Source: Methanosarcina acetivorans C2A (GTDB lineage: Archaea > Halobacteriota > Methanosarcinia > Methanosarcinales > Methanosarcinaceae). From it: a stretch of 64,000 nucleotides of DNA. Positions within the stretch are counted from its first letter, which is position 1. Each line of letters begins with the position of its first letter. Of the stretch, positions 17,370 through 25,655 are shown in pieces. The stretch spans positions 3,844,001 to 3,908,000 of the forward strand of contig NC_003552.1 in NCBI RefSeq assembly GCF_000007345.1. The letters run 5' to 3'. The translations under genes were made by a program, and so were the position numbers. Under the pieces are notes generated by a model, which saw only the letters and a program-made list of their open reading frames with translations, was not told the DNA's origin and did no database searches.

Positions 17370-17480
17370 ATATTGTTAAGTGCGAAGGATAGTAACGTTA
17401 TGGTTGACATCTGTGAAATAGCAATAATCTCCGGAAAAGGAGTATACAAACGCTGAAGATGTCGCCAGGGAATTTAAGGA
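17370..17480 (+). pseudogene. Decayed DUF2795 copy
   Basis: Between the leader hairpin and the intact DUF2795 gene lies sequence that aligns to the 3' half of that gene. GCTGAAGATGTCGCC (17453-17467) matches the codons for AEDVA, and TCCGGA and GACAT blocks keep their spacing. Several in-frame stops and loss of the start make it non-functional. It indicates that the family was once at least three copies here. Confidence 0.55.
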
Positions 17481-17506
17481 GACTAACAAAAGTAAGGGGG
17501 AATATT

Positions 17507-17746
17507 ATGGAAACTGAGAGTAAAAGCAGATTTATTACAGAACTCCCTGTGGAAACTCAGAAGATATTAAACAATATAACCTATCCCGTAAACAGGAGCG
17601 ACATTATTGGGCAAGCAAGGAAGAGCGGAGCAATCCCGGACATAATGCGGGGATTTGGCATGCTTCCGGACAGGCAATACAACAGCGCTGAAGATGTTGC
17701 CGAGGAACTTCATATAATTTACATGGGGGTCCCCGCCCAAGCGTAA
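17507..17746 (+). CDS. DUF2795 family small protein, copy 1
   Basis: 79 residues from ATG 17507, which follows AAGGGGGAAT; the frame is open further upstream but that part is the decayed copy. Sequence features of DUF2795 are clear: YPVNRSDIIGQARKSGA, then DIMRGFGMLPDRQYNSAEDV. The family has no established molecular role. These short helical proteins are often found as paralogues. It is nearly identical to copy 2 over the C-terminal half and ends with a different tail (MGVPAQA). Probably soluble and cytoplasmic. Confidence 0.82.
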   Translation: METESKSRFITELPVETQKILNNITYPVNRSDIIGQARKSGAIPDIMRGFGMLPDRQYNSAEDVAEELHIIYMGVPAQA

Positions 17747-17790
17747 CTAATTTTTTCATTTTTTTAGTAACCGATGACCAATTCAATCCT

Positions 17791-17893
17791 TTTCTATTTA
17801 TTTTTTAAAAACGATCCTCTTCTATTGCTTTTTAAAAACAATCCTCTTTCTATTGCTTTTTAAAAACAATCCTCTTTCTATTGCTTTTTGAAA
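17791..17893. repeat. 28-bp tandem repeat downstream of DUF2795 copy 1
   Basis: The unit CTATTGCTTTTTAAAAACAA plus TCCTCTTT occurs twice exactly and twice in diverged or partial form (starting near 17793, 17822, 17850 and 17878). A related single copy, CTATTGTTTTTTTAAAC, lies after DUF2795 copy 2 near 18611. It could contain multiple T-run terminators. Confidence 0.75.
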
Positions 17894-18099
17894 AGTACTC
17901 TGCGAAGTCTGGAAAAACGATATTTCTCATACCGGGAGGTCAAAAAGAAGCTCACAAACCTTCCAACTTTTGCACAATTTATTATCTTTCTCCTCTTTTC
18001 TTTTCTCTTCTCTTCCCTTCCCTTTCCTTTTCCCGACCCCTACCTCTTTTTCTTCCTTTCTTCCTTCTCTCAGAAAGTCGGTACTAAATTAACAAAAAG

Positions 18100-18144
18100 T
18101 GTTAATTATTAACATATTTTAAAAAGAGCATGTTAATGATTAAA
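18100..18144 (+). promoter_or_regulatory. Duplicated operator and promoter of DUF2795 unit 2
   Basis: TGTTAATTATTAACA (18100-18114) is a perfect 15-bp palindrome. A second, weaker site TGTTAATGATTAAAT (18130-18144) lies 30 bp later and overlaps the TATA-like ATTAAATAG. The spacing matches unit 1. Confidence 0.6.
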
Positions 18145-18217
18145 TAGTAAATCATCATTGATATTCATGCTAACAAAAAAGTTCGGCTCCCTTCAGAAAG
18201 CTCTAAAAAGTATCGAT

Positions 18218-18237
18218 TTTCCCTGTAAAAAGGGAAA
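18218..18237 (+). promoter_or_regulatory. Leader hairpin of DUF2795 unit 2
   Basis: TTTCCCT, loop GTAAAA, AGGGAAA form a perfect 7-bp stem in the 5' leader, about 38 nt before the start codon. It is in the same position relative to conserved flanks as the hairpin at 17351 but with compensatory base changes. Confidence 0.6.
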
Positions 18238-18274
18238 CTTAAAGGAGACTGAACAAAAGTAAAGGGGGAATATC

Positions 18275-18517
18275 ATGGGAACTGAGAGTAAAAGCAAATT
18301 TATTACAGAACTTCCGATGGAAACTCAGGAAATATTAAACGATATAGCCTACCCTGTAAACAGAAACGACATTATTGAGCAAGCAAGGAAGAGCGGAGCA
18401 ATCCCGGACATAATGCGGGGATTTGGCATGCTTCCGGACAGACAATACAATAGCGCTGAGGACGTCGCCGAGGAACTTCATATAATTTACTTGGGGCCCC
18501 CCTCCGAAAAAGCGTAA
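18275..18517 (+). CDS. DUF2795 family small protein, copy 2
   Basis: 80 residues from ATG 18275 after AAAGGGGGAAT. It shares almost all residues with copy 1: NRNDIIEQARKSGAIPDIM, GFGMLPDRQYNSAEDVAEE. It ends in LGPPSEKA. Both copies have the same operator pair and hairpin leader, so they are probably co-regulated from separate promoters. Function unknown. Confidence 0.85.
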   Translation: MGTESKSKFITELPMETQEILNDIAYPVNRNDIIEQARKSGAIPDIMRGFGMLPDRQYNSAEDVAEELHIIYLGPPSEKA

Positions 18518-18684
18518 CTTATTTTTTTCATTTTTTCAGGAATGGTTAAAAAATAACTTCAAATTTTCACCTGGGAAATTACTGTAACCGAAAATCAATT
18601 AAGTACTTTTCTATTGTTTTTTTAAACACACCCTACGGAGCCTGGGAAAAAAATATTTCCCTTACCGAATCAATATTAATCTAA

Positions 18685-18815
18685 AAACTTCTTCCGCCCT
18701 CATCCTCTTTCGTCTACCCTCTCCCTTCTACTACTCTCTCCCTTCTACTACCCTCTCCCACTTCCTGTTTCTTGACCCCAACTTCCGTTTCTTCCTCTCC
18801 CGCATCCTCTTAACC
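18685..18815. other. Pyrimidine-rich tract
   Basis: The + strand is almost purely C/T with repeated CTACTCTCTCCCTTCTAC-type words. Similar tracts occur at about 17095-17200, 17985-18075 and 21065-21135; the last two share CCCGACCCCTACCTCTTTTT. All lie in gaps around the DUF2795 and antiporter genes. No coding sense is apparent. Confidence 0.5.
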
Positions 18816-18877
18816 CAGGAGTGAAACTTTTGAAGCCGTTTTCTTTGAAAGCACTCTTAATAAGGAAAAAGGTATTG

Positions 18878-20863
18878 TTATGCACCATTTTCAAAAAGTT
18901 CCCTAATTTCCTCAAGTTGTTCTGGAGGACTGATTACGAGCAGGATATCATCCGGATTAAGTTCCGTCTCAGCCCTCAGATCATACATAAGCCTGTGATT
19001 TCTGGAAATTGCAAGAACGGTAACTCCGTACTTTTTTCGGAGATCAAGATCACCAAGAGTTTTTCCTGCAGCTTCGGAGTGTTTTTCGACTCTTATGCTC
19101 TTGATCTCCACATCGGAAAAGTCAAGAGACGTCGCAGAGACGCTTTTCCTTTGTATTTCAGGCCCGCGCAGCATCCTATAATGATCAGCCCGAAGTTGAG
19201 TGTTCATGGTTTCAATCTCTTTAACCGGGACCATGTACTTGTTCAGGACCCTGGAGAAAAGCTCTATGGAGCACTCAAATTCATCCGAAATAACCTCATC
19301 AGCTCCGAGAGCATAAAAGCTGTCAATTGTGTCCAGGAAATGAGTCCTTGCAATAATATGAATGTCAGGATTCAGCCTTTTAGCCACTTCAATGATTTGC
19401 CAGGTACTTACAGGATTGCCTGCAGTTATTACAATTGATCTGGCATTTTTAATTCCTGCGTGTTCGAGCACGGCTTTTTGGGCGGCGTCCCCATAAATAA
19501 TGTCTATTCCATTCAGTTTTTCCCGCCTGACAGTCTCCGGATTGATCTCGATTACCATATATGGGATAGAAGCTTTTTGAGCGGCAATTCCTACATTTCT
19601 TCCACTGACTCCGTAGCCTATTACAATCAGGTGGTTCTCAAGCTTTTTTTCCTGTCCTTCATCCTGCAGACTGTAGCGGTTGGTTGTCAAAATTCCGGGA
19701 AGGGAAAGTTGCTGGCTGGAAACTGCAGAATAATATCCCAGATCCGTGATAAAAGGAGTTAATACCATCGAAAGCACGGTAACGGCAAGAAACTCCTGGT
19801 AGATTGTCTCGGAAAAGATTCCGTTTTCGAAACCCACCTGCGCAGTGACCAGAGAAAATTCTCCGACCTGAGCCAGGGAAAAACCGACCAGGAGCATGGT
19901 ATGCAGGGGAAAACCTATGAAAAAAGTGGTCAAAGCATTTACCGAGGTTTTCAGGACAAGAACCAGGACCGTAGCCGTAAGAATCAGGGACAGGTGCGTT
20001 GACATCTGGCCAAGGTTCAGCATCATCCCTGTGGAAATAAAAAAGATGCTCATGAACATGTCCTTGAAAGGAATAACCGTCCCGAGCGCCTGGGCAGCAT
20101 ACTCGGACTCGGAAATGATAAGCCCTGCCAGAAAAGCCCCGAGTGCAGGAGAAAGCCCGGCTACGGAAGTTAGCCAGGCAATAGCAAGCCCTATTACCAC
20201 TATGCTCAGCAGGAAAAGCTCATTGTTGCGTGTTTTTGCCACATGGAATAAGACAAAAGGGACCACGTAACGCGCACTTACAAGCGTGAGCAGAACAAGC
20301 CCTATCCCCCTGAACAAAAGATCTAGGAGATCGCTTCCGACCACTGCCTCTCCTGCAAGCAGCGGAGCAAGGATAATTATCAAGACCGCAGCTATGTCCT
20401 GGAAGATAAGTATCCCGAGTGCGATTCTCCCGTGAGCGCTGTAAATCTCTCCCTTCTCCTGCAGTAATTTAAGGACAATAGCCGTACTGCTGAGCGCCAC
20501 GATAAGCCCCATGAAAACGGCAGTTTCGGGAGAATAGCCAAGTCTCCATAAAAGGAAAGAAACAACAACAGTCGTAATAGACATCTGCAGCCCTCCTCCC
20601 AGGAGTACGATCCGTTTTATTTTCAGGAGCTCGCGCAGGGAAAATTCTATTCCTATAGTAAAGAGCAGTAAGATGACCCCAATTTCCGACATAACCTCGA
20701 TATGCTCAGTCTCCTGAATCAGTCCAAGCCCATACGGCCCCGCAAGGATGCCAGCAATCAAGAAACCCACCAGCGGAGATATCTTCAACCTGAAAAAAAT
20801 ATAAACTACAGGAATAGAAAGGCCAAAAATAATCAGCAGGTCGGTCAGGAGATTTGATGTCAT
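18878..20863 (-). CDS. Kef-type monovalent cation:proton antiporter with RCK (TrkA-N and TrkA-C) domains
   Basis: About 661 residues. Twelve or so membrane helices (about 1-385) carry the CPA2 antiporter signatures (PLVGFLIAGILAGPYGLG, SLSALGAFLAGLIIS-like GLSPALGAFLAGLIISESEY). A TrkA-N/RCK nucleotide-binding domain follows (LIVIGYGVSGRNVGIAAQ), then a TrkA-C domain at the C-terminus (GKTLGDLDLRKKYGVTVLAI). It should exchange K+ or Na+ for protons under control of NAD(H) or another ligand. I prefer ATG 20863 over GTG 20911 because family members begin near MTSNLLTDLLII. Neither start has a clear ribosome-binding site. Confidence 0.9.
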   Translation of the reverse strand: MTSNLLTDLLIIFGLSIPVVYIFFRLKISPLVGFLIAGILAGPYGLGLIQETEHIEVMSEIGVILLLFTIGIEFSLRELLKIKRIVLLGGGLQMSITTVVVSFLLWRLGYSPETAVFMGLIVALSSTAIVLKLLQEKGEIYSAHGRIALGILIFQDIAAVLIIILAPLLAGEAVVGSDLLDLLFRGIGLVLLTLVSARYVVPFVLFHVAKTRNNELFLLSIVVIGLAIAWLTSVAGLSPALGAFLAGLIISESEYAAQALGTVIPFKDMFMSIFFISTGMMLNLGQMSTHLSLILTATVLVLVLKTSVNALTTFFIGFPLHTMLLVGFSLAQVGEFSLVTAQVGFENGIFSETIYQEFLAVTVLSMVLTPFITDLGYYSAVSSQQLSLPGILTTNRYSLQDEGQEKKLENHLIVIGYGVSGRNVGIAAQKASIPYMVIEINPETVRREKLNGIDIIYGDAAQKAVLEHAGIKNARSIVITAGNPVSTWQIIEVAKRLNPDIHIIARTHFLDTIDSFYALGADEVISDEFECSIELFSRVLNKYMVPVKEIETMNTQLRADHYRMLRGPEIQRKSVSATSLDFSDVEIKSIRVEKHSEAAGKTLGDLDLRKKYGVTVLAISRNHRLMYDLRAETELNPDDILLVISPPEQLEEIRELFENGA

Positions 20864-21214
20864 TAGATAAGTAAAAATAATAAATAGTATAAGAATTATT
20901 CCAACAGCCACTGAAAAGTGGACAATTATGGCAGGTTTTTAAAGAACAGGGCTGAATTAATAATACAGGAGATACAAAAATTGTGCTTCTGAAGTGATCC
21001 ACTTCTACTTTGTTTTGGTTATTTAATTTGTGAATTAATCTAAAAGGCCTTTCAGCAACTATACACATTCTCCTCTTTTTATCCCCTTTCCTTTCTCCCC
21101 GACCCCTACCTCTTTTTCTTTCATTTCCTCCATTCCGGGAACCCGGATATAAGTTTTTAAAACCTGAGACATGAAGAGGGCGTCGGTCAAAAAACGAAAA
21201 ATATCTTTAGTGAC

Positions 21215-22846
21215 TTAAATTTTTTTCCTTCCTAAAGCCCAAATTATGAAAATTGAGTTGATTAGACAACTAAGGAGTCTTTTATATTCTTTCACAAAGT
21301 ACACTTTTTGACCAGAATTGTGTGCATAGTAATTCCTAAGTATCGTAGAAATCGACAGATTTATCAAAATAAAATCATCTTGTCCGGAAGAATTTAACTT
21401 GTTTAACTGCTCATTAATTCTGGATTCCACGTTTTTGTCATTAATACCCCCTAATTTAGAATCATAATATTTACCCCACCAAACTTCTTCGCCACATATT
21501 GTTTTAAGAATGTTTTTTAAGCTGGATTGATTCTCAATCCCAGAATTATTGCTACTTAAACTAATCATCTTGGTAATTTCTTCAACAAATATACCTAGAT
21601 TCCTAAGAAGAAAAATAATGTTTCTTCTTGACTTATAGGTATATTTGAAATACTCTTCATTAGCATCTACTACAAAAATTAAAAAGTGAGACAAACCATT
21701 ATTTTCTAAAAATAATATAAAATTATCAAGATCATTGTTATTCAATTCATAATCTGTGAGAACATTTTCATTGTATTTTTTTAACCTAATATCAAGATGA
21801 TACATCGCTTTTTCTTTAATTTCTTTGCTTTCATAAGGAAAAATCGCTTCTAACACGTTCTTAGGTTCTTTTGTGTAGATATAAATACCAAAACGGGTAA
21901 TGTTATCGATTTTTAAAGCTATATCTTGCCATGATTCTCCATTTACATAAGAGATTAATTCGACAGTATGCCAGATATCAGATTTTACAAGCTTTTGAAG
22001 CCTATTTTTTTCTTTACTTCCATACTCAAAATAAAGATTACAAAGTTTATTTAAAAATTTATACAGTTCATCTATTGAAATATCATTTTTATCCAGAATA
22101 TGTCTTGACATTTCAGTAATCTTCTCATTAAAAGTATTTACTTCATCTTCTGTGAGATACTCGGCTGATTGCCTATACACTATTCTCTTGATCCTATAAT
22201 AGGATTCAATGAAGTCACAAAGAAAACGACGATGACATTCAAAAGCCGACATTTTTACTATGTTTTCTCTTTTCGATTTATACCGTTCTACGTTTTCACT
22301 GCCTGATGTCAAGTAGTATTTATTCGTCTCTGTATCTAATTTTATTTGAAGAAACCTTTTTCTAAACTCATTGATGGAATCAATATCATATATCTGCCAG
22401 TAAGAATAGAAGTTTTCAGCTTTCGATGTCTTCCAAGATTTCCCATCAGCGTCAATGTAGTTTACTTCATAGTTTTCCCACTCATCAATCTCATTTGGGT
22501 TTATCAAATATTTTTGCCACTCTTCATTGACTTTATCAAAAGGATGAGTTATTGTATCCCCAATATTATTTCGAAATTTAAAATATTCATCCTCTAGTTT
22601 TATCAAGGGTAGATGCTCGACATTTATACGCTTTATAACGCTCTGATCACCTTCTCCCTGTTGCTGGAGTATGGCATATTCCTCAGGTACAATTTTCCTC
22701 TTTATCGGATAGATTAACTTTTCTTTTTCAAAATAATCTAATTGATAATCTGGTATTTTAACGAGATTATCTTTACAAAAATCAAGGAATGATTTTTGTT
22801 CCATATACTTACAATCTGAATAATTGGGGTAACTTTCTCTTGACAT
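21215..22846 (-). CDS. Orphan AT-rich gene with C-terminal HEPN-like RX4H motif
   Basis: 543 residues, not recognised as a named family. It is rich in Asn, Ile, Lys, Tyr and Glu and strongly AT-biased compared with its neighbours, which suggests horizontal transfer. Residues 504-509 read RNYYAH within a predicted C-terminal helical region (about 470-543), matching the RX4-6H signature of HEPN ribonuclease domains. HEPN proteins are common in toxin-antitoxin, abortive-infection and CRISPR-linked defence. The N-terminal 450 residues are mostly helical with no motif I know. Start ATG 22846 follows GGGAAAAT. No antitoxin-like partner is visible. Role in defence is a hypothesis. Confidence 0.55.
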   Translation of the reverse strand: MSRESYPNYSDCKYMEQKSFLDFCKDNLVKIPDYQLDYFEKEKLIYPIKRKIVPEEYAILQQQGEGDQSVIKRINVEHLPLIKLEDEYFKFRNNIGDTITHPFDKVNEEWQKYLINPNEIDEWENYEVNYIDADGKSWKTSKAENFYSYWQIYDIDSINEFRKRFLQIKLDTETNKYYLTSGSENVERYKSKRENIVKMSAFECHRRFLCDFIESYYRIKRIVYRQSAEYLTEDEVNTFNEKITEMSRHILDKNDISIDELYKFLNKLCNLYFEYGSKEKNRLQKLVKSDIWHTVELISYVNGESWQDIALKIDNITRFGIYIYTKEPKNVLEAIFPYESKEIKEKAMYHLDIRLKKYNENVLTDYELNNNDLDNFILFLENNGLSHFLIFVVDANEEYFKYTYKSRRNIIFLLRNLGIFVEEITKMISLSSNNSGIENQSSLKNILKTICGEEVWWGKYYDSKLGGINDKNVESRINEQLNKLNSSGQDDFILINLSISTILRNYYAHNSGQKVYFVKEYKRLLSCLINSIFIIWALGRKKI

Positions 22847-22965
22847 ATTTTCCCATATACAATTAATTAACTTGTAGATAACATCTAACTAGATTATTTT
22901 GTTCATTGAGTTTGCATCACTATTTAAATTAAAAAGTTAGGTTAGAAATTAGAATTCGAATTAAT

Positions 22966-23084
22966 ATAGGACTTACGCGGTTGAACCGAGAAATCAATGG
23001 CATTAAACCTTCAACGGTATAAAACAATAACCAAGTCACAACGCCGAATGTGCTTGATTTTGTACTCAAGTGCGTAAGTCCTAT
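22966..23084. mobile_element. MITE-like element with 13-bp perfect terminal inverted repeats
   Basis: ATAGGACTTACGC (22966-22978) and GCGTAAGTCCTAT (23072-23084) are exact inverted copies enclosing 93 bp without an ORF. TAAT flanks both ends (22962-22965 and 23085-23088), a plausible 4-bp target duplication. It sits between the HEPN-like gene and the YdjM-type pseudogene. A full-length parent element is not in this window. Confidence 0.75.
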
Positions 23085-23223
23085 TAATAGTTATTATGCA
23101 GGATAAATAAATTTAGAAATAAATAAGTTGATCAAAAATGACCTTCCGGAGTATATTCTTCACGTCTCCTATCCCCTTTTCCGATCCTTAGGAAATAGTT
23201 CTAATCTCCGTAAATAAGAATCT

Positions 23224-24304
23224 TTAAGGCTTCGTCCTATTGGCATTTAATTTTTTTGAGACCTTATCTATTGTTTGAATTTCGTTTTTCGAAAGGAAAA
23301 CAGGTTCAATTTCGCTCTTTCCTCAGCGCATCAGCATCACATTTTCAATGCCTATATTTTTTAGCTGAGCCACATAGAATTCGACAGTGTGAACTCTACT
23401 GGAAAACACTTTTTCTTTATTTTTTTTAGATCCTAGCTCAATCTCATTTAGATCTCACAATCTTTTATTTCCAAGATTCCTTCTTTTTCGTACAGCATCT
23501 TGCTTTCCAATTCTCTCTATTGCTCTCTCTAATTCCCTTACCTTTTCAGCGTCCTGCATCCATAGACTGTTATTATCTATCTTTGCGGTAAGAAATATCA
23601 AACCCCATATTATCACAATAACTCCAAAAATAATGAGGTAAATGCTCGAGTCATTTACATTTATAACTTTCAGTGAATGAAGTATCAACAATATTGCAGA
23701 GAAAAACAATAGAGAAGTTCTGTATAAAAAAACCTGATATCTTTTTTCCCTCGATTTTGTTACCTGTGTAAATACTACCTTTTAATTCGCCGGTTCCAAA
23801 CGGAAATAACTATCTGATCCCGGAAACCGTGCAGGAATCTTCGAATAGGTGTAAGAATTGCCCAGATATTAAACCTAAAAACAAGAAACCTATAAGAGTA
23901 GCATTTATTCCATGGTAAATGAAATAGCCAACTGTTGTCGTCAACAAAGTGAGTACAAAGGAGCTTATTAAAATTCCAATAGGAGAATGCATTACGCCTC
24001 TATGCTGTTCCTCTACAACGTATTCAAGATTCATTTTTTCTTTTAAATTGAAGAAACTGAAAGAAAAAACTATCAGCTTATGAAGAGGAACCATGATATC
24101 ATAAACGATTTTGAAATCATAGTGTAATTTGGGCTTTCCGCCACTGTCTGCATCAGGTGTCAACGAGCCTATGATCGCAGCCACAAGTACACAGAAAGCG
24201 TATACCGGTTGCGAGTTATCTGAAAATATCAGTGGAATCGTAAATGGAAATACTGTTCCAAGTGTTATGGAAACATGATCTTTACCCAATATATAAAAAA
24301 ACAT
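23224..24304 (-). pseudogene. Interrupted YdjM/DUF457-type membrane protein gene (TAG, frameshift, two TGA)
   Basis: The first 164 codons encode a YdjM/DUF457 membrane-bound metal-dependent hydrolase-like protein, with GSLTPDADS, EQHRGVMHSPIG and GQFLHLFEDSCTVSGIR. A TAG at 23810-23812 interrupts exactly where these proteins usually have Trp. Reading continues as LFPFGTGELKGSIYTGNKIE. At a run of six A residues (about 23748) the frame moves by one base into RYQVFLYRTSLLFFSAILLI, two more helices and a charged coil. TGA at 23455 and a second TGA near 23316 precede a final coding-like tail ending at TAA 23224. Either a pseudogene or, less likely, partly recoded; UAG encodes pyrrolysine in Methanosarcina. 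Confidence 0.7.
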
Positions 24305-24336
24305 AAGTCTGAATCTATATTAATTTATTTTATAAG

Positions 24337-24570
24337 ATGTTCGGAAAAATCTCAAATGAATATTCTGAGATAGAAAAATCCCCCATTGAATTCAGAATGG
24401 ACTTCTCACCCTCCGTCAGGCGAAGTTTTAAACATACTCACGACTCATATTTATCGCAGCCTGCATATCTGAGAAAGCTCTTTTCCGGGCAGTACTTTAT
24501 GACCAGGCAGCCTGCTCACTCAGTTTTTCAGGGGAAGGGCGAGAAAAATAAGTTTATGAAAGGGGATTAA
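24337..24570 (+). CDS. Possible small ORF before the PPOX gene
   Basis: 77 codons ending 2 nt before the PPOX start, with a TATA-like TTATTTTATAAG just upstream at about 24322-24334. The product has no recognised domain and is rich in Ser, His, Phe and Lys. It may be a leader region only, as the arrangement would also serve as a 5' untranslated leader of the PPOX gene. Confidence 0.25.
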   Translation: MFGKISNEYSEIEKSPIEFRMDFSPSVRRSFKHTHDSYLSQPAYLRKLFSGQYFMTRQPAHSVFQGKGEKNKFMKGD

Positions 24571-24572
24571 AT

Positions 24573-24992
24573 ATGACGTCAAAACTGATGGACTACTTTA
24601 ACAAGCAACCGAGGATTGGGGTTCTCAGCACAGCGAGTAAAGACGGAAAGGTAGATTCGGCTGTTTTCGGATCACCTCAAATGACCGATGAAAAGACCGT
24701 TGTAGTTGCAACAGGTAATAACCGCACGTTTGCAAACCTTCAGGAAAACCCTTACGCAATGTTCCTGATAATGGAGCCGGGAGCAGATATTATGAGCTGG
24801 AAAGGGATCAGGGTTTATATGAAGTTGAAAGAATCTGCAACGTCGGGCGAGATGCTTGACATGATCAGAAACGAGATCGCAAAAATGGCCGGGGAGGAGG
24901 CAGGAAAGATGATATACGCAACTGCCACCTTCGAGATTATTGAGCTGAGACCTCTCGTTGATATGGGACAGGGCTGGGAGAAATCGATCTGA
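24573..24992 (+). CDS. Pyridoxamine 5'-phosphate oxidase-like (PPOX) flavin-binding protein
   Basis: 139 residues of the split beta-barrel fold that binds FMN or F420-like flavins: RIGVLSTASKDGKVDSAVFG near the N-terminus, VVATGNNRTFANLQENP in the middle and a strand-rich C-terminus. The substrate cannot be told from sequence; general stress-type flavoproteins are the closest group. Start ATG follows GGGGATTAAAT. It stands alone, converging on the acetyltransferase gene, with a long hairpin between the two. Confidence 0.8.
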   Translation: MTSKLMDYFNKQPRIGVLSTASKDGKVDSAVFGSPQMTDEKTVVVATGNNRTFANLQENPYAMFLIMEPGADIMSWKGIRVYMKLKESATSGEMLDMIRNEIAKMAGEEAGKMIYATATFEIIELRPLVDMGQGWEKSI

Positions 24993-25042
24993 GTTTTCAA
25001 AAGTCATAGAGATAGAAATAACAAATCAAAATCAAAGTTGTT

Positions 25043-25080
25043 GTGGCGCACCCGGCTGTAAGTAACGGGTATCGCGCCAC
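25043..25080. terminator. Long GC-rich hairpin between convergent genes
   Basis: GTGGCGC (25043-25049) pairs with GCGCCAC (25074-25080). The inner ACCCG and CGGGT extend the stem across a small bulge. It is symmetric, lies between two convergent genes and probably ends transcripts from both directions. Confidence 0.6.
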
Positions 25081-25107
25081 TGCTCCGGTTATAGCGGCTA
25101 TTAAAAA

Positions 25108-25608
25108 TCAAAGATTTTTATATCCGATACTTTTCTTTTTTCCAATCACTATCTTCTCCAAATATACAAGTTCAACTTTGCTGCCCAGCGGCTCCCGTCT
25201 GAACTCCTTATACCCCAATTTATGATAGAGGTGAAGATTTCTGATACTATTCGATCCGGTGAAGAGTTCAAATCGGGCTACATCCCGGTGCATAAGTTCA
25301 ACCTCTGTCACCAAACGAGTGCCTATCCCCAGGTTCTGCCATTCAGGGTGCACAATCAGCCTGCCTATATGGCAAGTGTTATCCATTACACGAGTTCGTA
25401 CGGATCCTATAATTGAACTTTCGCTGACGGCTTTAAGGAACTTATGGGTAGCGAATTCGTCCCGGATCTCTTCGACGGTCTGCAGCAAAGGAGGTATGGT
25501 CCAGTCATTGTAAATCCGAGCCTCGCTCTGGTATGCCAGTTTCTGAAGGGCCAGGATTTGAATTGCGTCTTCGAAAACTGCCTGGGAAATTTCAATTTGT
25601 TCCGCCAT
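25108..25608 (-). CDS. GNAT-family N-acetyltransferase
   Basis: 166 residues. The acetyl-CoA binding motif A is clear: HIGRLIVHPEWQNLGIGTRL, with the Q/RxxGxG/A-type signature QNLGIG, followed by FTGSNSIRNLHLYHKLGYKE (motif B). Substrate unknown. The promoter side of this gene has been separated from its former upstream sequence by the IS inserted at 25656, only 48 bp from the start codon, so its expression may now depend on the IS end. Confidence 0.87.
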   Translation of the reverse strand: MAEQIEISQAVFEDAIQILALQKLAYQSEARIYNDWTIPPLLQTVEEIRDEFATHKFLKAVSESSIIGSVRTRVMDNTCHIGRLIVHPEWQNLGIGTRLVTEVELMHRDVARFELFTGSNSIRNLHLYHKLGYKEFRREPLGSKVELVYLEKIVIGKKKSIGYKNL

Positions 25609-25655
25609 ATTTCTAATCCTCCTATTCCAATCCTCTTATTCTTCCCTCTATTTTT

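Noticed and set aside
18821-19438. 205-codon plus-strand ORF
   Set aside because: It lies antisense inside the 3' part of the Kef-type antiporter gene, whose reading frame is clearly the real one.
23810-23812. Functional pyrrolysine codon in the YdjM-type gene
   Set aside because: Two further TGA stops and a frameshift follow, and Trp is the usual residue here, so a TGG to TAG mutation in a dying gene is simpler. Kept only as a finding to test.
25043-25225. 60-codon plus-strand ORF
   Set aside because: It begins inside the terminator hairpin and runs antisense into the acetyltransferase gene.
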